From positions 1-8,707 of the forward strand of contig JAHFFQ010000057.1 in NCBI GenBank assembly GCA_023247875.1: a stretch of DNA of 8,707 bases, given 5' to 3'. Within the stretch, counting starts at the first letter, position 1, and each line of letters opens with the position of its first letter. The notes beneath the pieces are model-generated. The model saw nothing but the letters and a program-made list of their open reading frames with translations. It was not told the DNA's origin and searched no databases. Below, one piece after another: positions 1-4,606 of this stretch. This DNA comes from Candidatus Omnitrophota bacterium (lineage in GTDB: Bacteria > Omnitrophota > Gorgyraeia > Gygaellales > Profunditerraquicolaceae). The position numbers were made by a program, and so were the translations under genes.

Positions 1-972
1 AAAATCATGGAGAAGAATTATGCCCAGTCAAGGTTACTGGATGACGCTCTTTACTCATTGGGCCTGGCTTATTTTAAACAGGGGGATTACCTTGCCGGTT
101 CTGAGATCTTGGCCAGGTTTCAGAACCGGTTCAGAGACAGCCCGCTGGCAGGACAGTCCCTTTACATGCTGGGGTTATGTTTGCTTAACCTGGACAAAGT
201 AAGCGAAGCGCTTTCCGTTTTTAGTGTTATACCCGGGCTAAATCCGCAGGATACCGTATTGCTTCAAAACGCCGAATATGAAATCGCGGATTGTTATTAT
301 AAGTTGGGCCAGGAAAAAGAGGCGGTTGACCGTTTTAAGTCCTTACGGTCCAGATACCCCGCCTCCAAACTTACCGCACAGGTTTTATGGTGGCTGGGGC
401 AGTATTATTACCGGCATGATGACCTGAATTTGGCAGCCAGGTATTTTAGTTCCCTTACCAGGGATTTTCCTGAAAGTGATCTGGCTGGAGATGCTTTTTA
501 TGCGCTGGGCCTGACTTTTAGCGATGGAGGGGATCTAAAGAACGCGGCTGATAATCTTAAGATGGCGATAACGCTTGGCAGCGGCAGCCTAAGAAGCCGG
601 GCGTTGGCAGCTTTAGGCGGTATTTATTGCAAGGAAGGAAACTTTGAGGAGGCAAAAGCATTATATTCTAAAAGCCTTAAGGAGGTATCCGCGAAGGAGT
701 CACCCGGTATTCATTTTGGTTTAGCCGAGGCACTTGAAGGAGTTTCAGAGTTTGATGCGGCAATTCAGGAGTATATTAAGGCAGCCAGTCTTTATACAGA
801 GGATGCGCAGTTGTTTTCCCGGTCGCTTTTGCGGGCAGCCAAGCTTTATGAAGATAAAGAGGATTTCAAAGAAGCGTTGAAGGTCTATAAGCAGGTCATC
901 CGCAAGGGTTCATCCGAGGCGGGATTTGCCCAGGAAAGAATAGAATGGATTAATTCGCGCTCAAAAAAGTAG
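1..972 (+). CDS. TPR-repeat protein, 5' end outside window
   Basis: At least 321 residues made almost entirely of tetratricopeptide-like helical hairpins. Roughly eight units can be placed near residues 12-45, 49-82, 86-119, 123-156, 160-193, 197-230, 234-266 and 273-306 (numbered from the ATG at 7), with repeated patterns such as LGLAYFKQGDY, IADCYYKLGQ, LGGIYCKEGNFEEA and the F..RYP/DFPES spacing typical of BamD/YbgF-type TPRs. Such repeats are protein-protein scaffolds, often periplasmic in envelope complexes. The frame is open from base 1 with no stop, there is no ribosome binding site before the ATG at 7, and a repeat begins almost at once, so this is most likely the C-terminal part of a longer protein; no signal peptide can be judged. 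It ends 46 bases before the winged-helix gene. The specific role is unknown. Certainty is high for the TPR fold and low for function. Confidence 0.85.
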   Translation, partial: KIMEKNYAQSRLLDDALYSLGLAYFKQGDYLAGSEILARFQNRFRDSPLAGQSLYMLGLCLLNLDKVSEALSVFSVIPGLNPQDTVLLQNAEYEIADCYYKLGQEKEAVDRFKSLRSRYPASKLTAQVLWWLGQYYYRHDDLNLAARYFSSLTRDFPESDLAGDAFYALGLTFSDGGDLKNAADNLKMAITLGSGSLRSRALAALGGIYCKEGNFEEAKALYSKSLKEVSAKESPGIHFGLAEALEGVSEFDAAIQEYIKAASLYTEDAQLFSRSLLRAAKLYEDKEDFKEALKVYKQVIRKGSSEAGFAQERIEWINSRSKK

Positions 973-1000
973 TTGACTTATCTTTAAATCTTTATAAAAT
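973..1000 (+). promoter_or_regulatory. Candidate sigma70-type promoter for the winged-helix/PilX-like pair
   Basis: TTGACT at 973-978 (5 of 6 to the -35 consensus) is followed, after 16 bases, by TAAAAT at 995-1000 (5 of 6 to the -10 consensus). It begins directly after the TPR stop codon and would start RNA near 1006, giving a leader of only about a dozen bases. No terminator hairpin separates it from the TPR gene, so read-through from upstream is also possible. Confidence 0.45.
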
Positions 1001-1008
1001 GAATCAAA

Positions 1009-1015
1009 CGGAGGG
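1009..1015 (+). promoter_or_regulatory. Ribosome binding site of the winged-helix gene
   Basis: CGGAGGG lies just before the ATG at 1019, leaving only three bases after the motif (four after the GGAGG core). It is strong but close, and supports the ATG at 1019 as the start. Confidence 0.7.
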
Positions 1016-1018
1016 ATC

Positions 1019-1225
1019 ATGATTACTGAGATAGGTATTGTTGCAGGTGAAATCTGGCATTTTCTGGATCAAAGAGAAGAGGTTGGTTTAAAGGAGCTGA
1101 TCGAAGGTATTGACCGCCCGCGGGATAACGTTTTGATGAGTTTGGGATGGTTAGCCCGCGAAGGCCATGTTATTTTAGTGCAGATAGATAAAGATTACCG
1201 GATTTCTTTGAGAAAATATGTTTAA
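1019..1225 (+). CDS. Small winged helix-turn-helix protein, DUF2582-like
   Basis: A 68-residue protein resembling the DUF2582 winged-helix family. The pattern is a first helix (GEIWHFLDQREEVGLKELIE), then the polar turn and second helix (RPRDNVLMSLGWLAREGHV), then a two-strand wing (VILVQIDKDYRISLRKYV). Proteins of this type are short, stand-alone and of unproven function; a DNA-binding or protein-docking role is inferred from the fold. The ATG at 1019 has a good ribosome binding site. Its last eight bases overlap the start of the PilX-like gene, so the two are probably translated together, which hints at a link with pilin expression or assembly. Family call is by recognised pattern only; function is open. 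Confidence 0.8.
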   Translation: MITEIGIVAGEIWHFLDQREEVGLKELIEGIDRPRDNVLMSLGWLAREGHVILVQIDKDYRISLRKYV

Positions 1226-1613
1226 CCGCAGGAAAAGTGGTGTTGCGCTTTTTATAGTTTTATTGTTAATTATTGTGGTTATAACCTTGACCGTTGCTAT
1301 CCTGAGAATCACATCCAGCCAGGCACGTTTGATCCATCATCAGGTAAGCCGGATCCGCGCATACTATGCGGTTAGGGCAGGGATGAATTTGGCTTTCGAT
1401 AAGCTAAGAACAGGGTCCTGGGTACAAAACCCAACAAGCATTGTTTATTATTGCATAAATAACAAAGTTGATGCAGCAGTCACCTGCTCAAATACATTTG
1501 TCGATGCAAGCCTTCCTAATGTGCAAATAACCGTTCATCCTGCAGGAGGTTCTGGTATAAGTAATTGTTCAAAACTAGAAATTAAAACCAACTATACCTA
1601 CACGCCTTCGTAA
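1218..1613 (+). CDS. PilX/GspK-like minor pilin (prepilin-type N-terminus)
   Basis: A 131-residue protein with a short basic leader (MFNRRKSG), a likely prepilin peptidase site after Gly8, and a hydrophobic helix at residues 9-28 (VALFIVLLLIIVVITLT), followed by an amphipathic extension rich in Arg and Gln (about 29-64). This is the layout of PilX_N/GspK minor pilins. As in those families, the +5 position of the mature chain is not Glu (it is Ile13), unlike major pilins. The globular part is small, with three cysteines (79, 90, 117) and a beta-rich C-terminus ending NYTYTPS. It likely sits in the inner membrane and joins or primes the pilus tip. It has no clear ribosome binding site and starts inside the winged-helix gene, so translation is probably coupled. 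It is short for the family, but the downstream DNA is AT-rich and stop-filled, so there is no sign of a frameshifted tail. Confidence 0.75.
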   Translation: MFNRRKSGVALFIVLLLIIVVITLTVAILRITSSQARLIHHQVSRIRAYYAVRAGMNLAFDKLRTGSWVQNPTSIVYYCINNKVDAAVTCSNTFVDASLPNVQITVHPAGGSGISNCSKLEIKTNYTYTPS

Positions 1614-1640
1614 CACCCCTTTTAACAATCCATTATAATC

Positions 1641-1722
1641 TAAGTAAGTTTATTATAGTCTTGGTTACCTCAGCTTCATTCATTTGTCGTCGGTAGTATC
1701 ATTATAAGTAAGTTTAAGTAAG
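1641..1722 (+). repeat. Three direct copies of TAAGTAAG upstream of the operon promoter
   Basis: TAAGTAAG occurs at 1641-1648, 1705-1712 and 1715-1722. The first two copies extend to an identical 12-base TAAGTAAGTTTA (1641-1652 and 1705-1716). The last two start 10 bases apart, one helical turn, so a protein could bind both on one face of the DNA. The first copy is also flanked by TATAAT (1634-1639) and ATTATA (1652-1657), an inverted pair. The promoter-proximal pair ends 17 bases before the -35 box, a usual position for an activator site. The function is inferred; the repeats themselves are plain. Confidence 0.6.
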
Positions 1723-1739
1723 ATTATATTAAAAAACAC

Positions 1740-1768
1740 TTGACAAGATAAGACAATTATGTTCTAAT
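1740..1768 (+). promoter_or_regulatory. Near-consensus sigma70 promoter with extended -10, main pilus operon
   Basis: A perfect -35 box TTGACA (1740-1745) is followed after exactly 17 bases by TCTAAT (1763-1768, 5 of 6 to TATAAT). The bases TGT directly before it supply the TGn extended -10 element (TG at 1760-1761). Transcription would begin near 1775, leaving a leader of about 29 bases to the ATG at 1804. This is the best promoter in the window and lies in the only real gap ahead of the HTH-pilMN-pilOPQBC genes. Confidence 0.75.
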
Positions 1769-1770
1769 TG
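1754..1770. promoter_or_regulatory. Candidate operator: dyad overlapping the -10 box
   Basis: CAATTA (1754-1759) and TAATTG (1765-1770) form a perfect 6-base inverted repeat around a 5-base centre, covering the extended -10 element. A second, wider pair, ATTATG (1756-1761) and CATAAT (1775-1780), interleaves with it and reaches the likely transcription start. A protein bound here would block RNA polymerase. In such AT-rich DNA part of this may be chance, so the operator role is only inferred. Confidence 0.4.
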
Positions 1771-1803
1771 AAACCATAATAGTTTATAGAGGAAATATTA
1801 CCA

Positions 1804-2013
1804 ATGTCAAGACTGATAGATATTGATGAACTTGCGGATTATCTGAAATTAAAAAAGCAGACTATCTACAACTGGCTTAACCAGGGAAAGATATCCGGGA
1901 TTAAGGTTGGAGGGGTCTGGAGATTTGACCGCAGAGATATAGAAGTCTGGTTAAGGTCTAAGAAGCGAGGAACAGTTTCTTCGGCCTCTCCGGTTACGGA
2001 GGATAATCAATGA
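1804..2013 (+). CDS. Excisionase-type helix-turn-helix DNA-binding protein (HTH_17), pilus operon leader gene
   Basis: A 69-residue protein whose first 53 residues match the MerR-like/excisionase HTH_17 fold: LIDIDELADYLKLKKQTIYNW holds helix 1, the turn and the recognition helix, and GIKVGGVWRFDRRDIEVWL holds the wing and closing helix. The tail (54-69) is polar and probably disordered. It should bind DNA; in this family small members act as excisionases or as transcription regulators such as BldC. No integrase, attachment site or phage gene is near, so a regulator role fits better. Its stop overlaps the pilMN start as ATGA (2010-2013), tying its synthesis to that of the pilus platform. The upstream gap holds repeats and a dyad it might recognise, which would make it an autoregulator; this is inference. 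The start at 1804 is preceded by AGAGGA. Confidence 0.88.
   Translation: MSRLIDIDELADYLKLKKQTIYNWLNQGKISGIKVGGVWRFDRRDIEVWLRSKKRGTVSSASPVTEDNQ
1998..2004 (+). promoter_or_regulatory. Ribosome binding site of pilMN inside the HTH gene
   Basis: GGAGGAT lies in the last codons of the HTH gene, with seven bases between the GGAGG core (1998-2002) and the ATG at 2010. It confirms the 4-base overlapping start of the PilM-PilN fusion. Confidence 0.7.
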
Positions 2014-3557
2014 ATTCTCTAGGTATCTACTTTGGAGTTAAGGATATCTGTGTGGTAGAATCCAAGGGCAGGAAGATATTGAATAGTGTCCGGTTCCCGC
2101 ACCCCAGCACTGGTACGGGAGAATTAGAGGAAAAGGTCCCTACGGATGTAAAATTGATCGCCTTGATCAAAGATGCCTTCCGGACTTACCGGGTTAAGGC
2201 GAATGAGGCCACATTTTGCATTTCCGGCCAGGACATGGTTATCCGCACCTTTGAGATCCCGATGCTTCCGTTAAGCGAGCTGAAGGGAGCGATAAATTTT
2301 GAGGCCAAGAAATACATACCCTTTAAGATCGAAGATCTGGATTATGATTTTCAGGTTTCTTTTAATAGGAAGAATAAAACAAGCCTAGTTCTTTTTGTTG
2401 GCATGAAAAAAGAAACCCTCGACAGTTATGTTGCTATTTCAAAGCAGCTCAACCTTAAGGTAGATTCATTGGAGTATTCGGCCTTTAGCATCCTGCGTTT
2501 TTTGAAGCTTGCCGGTTCCAGCGACGCGGGGGTTGTTGCCAGTTTCTGTTTTGATTTGAATTCCGAAGATGAGGCAAATTTTATGGTTTTCGAAAACGGG
2601 TTTCCATTGTTCAGCCGGGAGATCGCGCTTGGCGGAGGCCTGCCGGGGTTTGAGCAGAGTACCGAGGAAGACTTTGCCCAAAAGCTGGAAAAATTGAAAA
2701 ATGAAATCCGGGTTTCACTGGACTATTACAACCGTAAATTCATGGACAAGGATATAAAAAATATTTTCGTAGTTTCCGACATGAAGAGCCGCCAGGAGTT
2801 AGCGTCCTTTTTGTCGGAAGGCAATATTCCGGTTACTTTTGTGGATACTCAAAGGGTCCTGGGCAAGAACAATAATTATTCTTCGGTGCTTGCCAAAAGC
2901 TTTGCCGCCTCCCAATTGAAGTCCTCTCCTATCGAGATTAAAATAAATCTGGTTGCAGCAAAACTTAGAGCAGCCAGGGCTGCCGCGCCCGGGTTTAAAC
3001 CTTTAGCCTTGCTTGAAGGCTTCAAGTTAGATTTGAAATTTATCTTTTTAGGGGTAGTTTTGTGCGCCGCTGTTTTTGGATATGGATTAGTGCGCCTGCA
3101 GCCTCTGCATAAGGAACTGACAGGAATCAGGGAGCAGGGCATAAAGTTCAGTTCTGTTCTTGCCAGGGAGAATTATGAAGCCCTCTCCGGATTAGACCTA
3201 AAATACAGTAAAAAGATAGCGTCGTTAAATAAATTAATAAGTGGGCATATGTATGTTACCTATCCCCTTGATGTTATACCCCGAGTTTTACCGGATGGGG
3301 TATGGCTCAGCGGCCTTAACATTAAATACAGCAGGGATGGAGTGTCGGAGCTTAACGTGACCGGGCAGGCTGACCTGGAAGATAATGATAAGGAATTTGA
3401 AGCAGTGAATGTTTTTCTTGATAATCTCAGGAAGGACCCTGTTTTTTCCAAGTATTTTAAAGAAATAAACGTCGGTTCTATTGACCAAAAGCAGGTAGAT
3501 AAAAAGAACATAGCAGTTTTTACTATAGTTTGCAAGGGTTTGCTGGTGAATAAATAA
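2010..3557 (+). CDS. PilM-PilN fusion (GspL-like) pilus/T2S platform protein
   Basis: A 515-residue protein joining two normally separate pilus proteins. Residues 1-300 are PilM-like, an actin-fold cytoplasmic domain: the stretch EIPMLPLSELKGAINFEAKK followed by YIPFKIEDLDYDFQV (about 82-116) is the PilM signature. Residues 309-318 (IKINLVAAKL) resemble the INLLP tail with which PilN normally docks into PilM. One membrane helix follows at about 344-362, then a short coiled segment and a PilN-type periplasmic domain (about 400-515, with VLPDGVWLSGL). The topology matches GspL of type II secretion. Nucleotide sites look degenerate: the first phosphate motif reads GIYFGV (Tyr7 where PilM has Asp), and the second DIG-type motif is replaced by CFDLNSEDEA. 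It links the cytoplasmic ATPase to PilO and PilP. It is coupled to the HTH gene upstream, and PilO follows after one base. It could equally be labelled GspL. Confidence 0.88.
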   Translation: MNSLGIYFGVKDICVVESKGRKILNSVRFPHPSTGTGELEEKVPTDVKLIALIKDAFRTYRVKANEATFCISGQDMVIRTFEIPMLPLSELKGAINFEAKKYIPFKIEDLDYDFQVSFNRKNKTSLVLFVGMKKETLDSYVAISKQLNLKVDSLEYSAFSILRFLKLAGSSDAGVVASFCFDLNSEDEANFMVFENGFPLFSREIALGGGLPGFEQSTEEDFAQKLEKLKNEIRVSLDYYNRKFMDKDIKNIFVVSDMKSRQELASFLSEGNIPVTFVDTQRVLGKNNNYSSVLAKSFAASQLKSSPIEIKINLVAAKLRAARAAAPGFKPLALLEGFKLDLKFIFLGVVLCAAVFGYGLVRLQPLHKELTGIREQGIKFSSVLARENYEALSGLDLKYSKKIASLNKLISGHMYVTYPLDVIPRVLPDGVWLSGLNIKYSRDGVSELNVTGQADLEDNDKEFEAVNVFLDNLRKDPVFSKYFKEINVGSIDQKQVDKKNIAVFTIVCKGLLVNK

Positions 3558-3558
3558 C

Positions 3559-4086
3559 ATGGATAAATTCGATATAATTATTAAAAATAAAAACAAGATT
3601 CTTAATTTTGGGACAGCATTCCTGTTTTTGTTTATCGCCTTTCAGATTTATAGCTTCGGGAATAAACAGGCGGCCAGTTTAATTGAGGGCAAAGAAAATG
3701 AGCTCAAAAAAAATAAGGTTATTGAAAACTTAACCTCTCTGGAGAAGAAAATTGAGGGCTACAAAAAATCTCTCGTTAAACAGGATTTAGGGTCCGTAAT
3801 GAACTCGGTATCAAATATTGCCAAAGCTTACTCTGTCCAAATTATTTCCATAAAGCCTGTTAAGGAGGAAGCTTACGCAGATTATATAATTTCATCATTT
3901 ATGATTACAGCCAGAGGCACTGATTATCATTCACTGGCTGATTTTATCAGTAAAATCGAGAATTCTAAGGATATTTATCTGGTTGAGGAGGTGGATATAG
4001 CTGCGTCGGGTCCCAGCCGTGCTGAGAATAGTGCTGATACAAATCTGAACGTTACTTTAAAAATCAGCAACATATCTTACTTATAA
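3559..4086 (+). CDS. pilO: PilO-like (GspM-like) inner-membrane alignment protein
   Basis: A 175-residue bitopic protein: a short cytoplasmic N-terminus, one membrane helix at about 14-33 (ILNFGTAFLFLFIAFQIYSF), a Lys/Glu-rich coiled coil at about 41-75, and a ferredoxin-like periplasmic domain at about 80-172 with the PilO-like phrase YHSLADFISKIENS. PilO pairs with PilN through these parts and holds the inner-membrane ring under the secretin. The identity rests on topology, length and position between PilMN and PilP more than on residue motifs, as this family diverges strongly. It starts one base after the pilMN stop with no clear ribosome binding site, so it is probably translated by ribosomes leaving pilMN. 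GspM is the type II secretion counterpart and cannot be excluded. Confidence 0.8.
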   Translation: MDKFDIIIKNKNKILNFGTAFLFLFIAFQIYSFGNKQAASLIEGKENELKKNKVIENLTSLEKKIEGYKKSLVKQDLGSVMNSVSNIAKAYSVQIISIKPVKEEAYADYIISSFMITARGTDYHSLADFISKIENSKDIYLVEEVDIAASGPSRAENSADTNLNVTLKISNISYL

Positions 4087-4596
4087 ATGACTAGCCGGGC
4101 TTATAAATATATACCATTTCTTCTTATTGTATCCGGAGGCATAGGTTTTTGTAATATTGCATTGGCTCAGGAAGGTATTGCGGATGGGGTGATCAGCCGT
4201 CCCGTAGTAGAGTATAAATCCGGCGGTTTTCGCGATCCATTCCAGCCGCCTTTGGTAAAACAAGAAAAGAAAGTAACCCAGGTAGAACAGGCAAAACAGG
4301 TAAAAAAGATAGATTTAATCCAGCCGGGTTCTGATATTGGGAATTTAAAGGTCCAGGGGATAATTTGGGGAGGCAAGATTCCCCAGGCGATTATTAATGA
4401 TGAAGTCTTTAGTGTTGGCGATACTATACAAGGAATAGAAATTTTGAGTATAGATAAGACTGGAATTACTTTAAGTTCCAGCGGCGAAGCGAACAATTTA
4501 ATTGTTTCCAGCGAGAACCCTGTTTCCCTTGCAACTCCTGTTTCCGTTGAAACTCCTGTTCCCGCTGGACCACCTATTTTTGATCATAGACCATAA
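4087..4596 (+). CDS. pilP: PilP-like periplasmic protein linking PilO to the secretin
   Basis: A 169-residue protein with a signal peptide (hydrophobic YIPFLLIVSGGIGFCNIALA, likely cut after Ala27) and no credible lipobox; the single Cys22 sits inside the hydrophobic core. Many PilP proteins are lipoproteins, so this one may be free in the periplasm or kept by an uncut helix. Then follow GGFRDPFQPP (46-55), the PilP hallmark, a Lys/Gln-rich linker (56-75), and the small beta domain shared by PilP and GspC (about 86-140; LKVQGIIWGGKIPQAIIN, VFSVGDTIQGIEILSI), which contacts the secretin N0 domain. The last 28 residues are Pro/Val/Thr-rich and come from an 18-base tandem repeat. The ATG follows the pilO stop with no gap and no ribosome binding site, pointing to coupled translation. 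Confidence 0.82.
   Translation: MTSRAYKYIPFLLIVSGGIGFCNIALAQEGIADGVISRPVVEYKSGGFRDPFQPPLVKQEKKVTQVEQAKQVKKIDLIQPGSDIGNLKVQGIIWGGKIPQAIINDEVFSVGDTIQGIEILSIDKTGITLSSSGEANNLIVSSENPVSLATPVSVETPVPAGPPIFDHRP
4519..4572 (+). repeat. 18-base tandem repeat in the pilP 3' end
   Basis: Three adjacent 18-base units occur in frame at 4519-4536, 4537-4554 and 4555-4572. The first two begin CCTGTTTCC and differ at two bases; the third is decayed. They encode P-V-S-L-A-T, P-V-S-V-E-T and P-V-P-A-G-P, a flexible tail. The unit is six codons, so a change in copy number would lengthen or shorten the tail without a frameshift. Confidence 0.8.
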
Positions 4597-4602
4597 GGAG
4601 GG
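4595..4602 (+). promoter_or_regulatory. Strong ribosome binding site of the secretin gene
   Basis: AAGGAGGG overlaps the pilP stop codon and precedes the ATG at 4607 by four bases. It is the best Shine-Dalgarno match in the operon and stands out because pilO, pilP and pilB lack one, which suits a subunit needed in many copies per pore. Confidence 0.75.
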
Positions 4603-4606
4603 CTAA

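Larger units (their letters stand above)
1614..1803. other. AT-rich intergenic control region of the pilus operon
   Basis: This 190-base gap is the only sizeable non-coding stretch in the window. It is much richer in A and T than the flanking genes and has stops in all forward frames. It contains three TAAGTAAG repeats (1641-1722), a strong promoter (1740-1768), a dyad over the -10 box (1754-1770) and a ribosome binding site AGAGGA (1788-1793). I see no GC-rich hairpin followed by a T-run, so no intrinsic terminator for the PilX-like gene can be supported. Confidence 0.7.

Noticed and set aside
1614..1700. A frameshifted continuation of the PilX-like gene
   Set aside because: All three forward frames hit stops quickly and the composition shifts to AT-rich, so the stop at 1613 looks natural.
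1641..1722. The repeats as a CRISPR array or tandem satellite
   Set aside because: Units are only 8-12 bases, spacers are uneven (56 and 2 bases), and no cas gene is near.
1614..1740. An intrinsic terminator after the PilX-like gene
   Set aside because: The possible stems are short and AT-only, and none is followed by a T-run, so nothing firm can be called.
1804..2013. The HTH gene as the mark of a phage or integrative element
   Set aside because: There is no integrase, recombinase, attachment repeat or phage gene, and the gene is fused by overlap to pilMN.
2466..3596. Reverse-strand open frames of 71-102 codons opposite pilMN
   Set aside because: They lie antisense to a well-supported gene, have no ribosome binding sites or recognisable domains, and are explained as shadows of its codon use.
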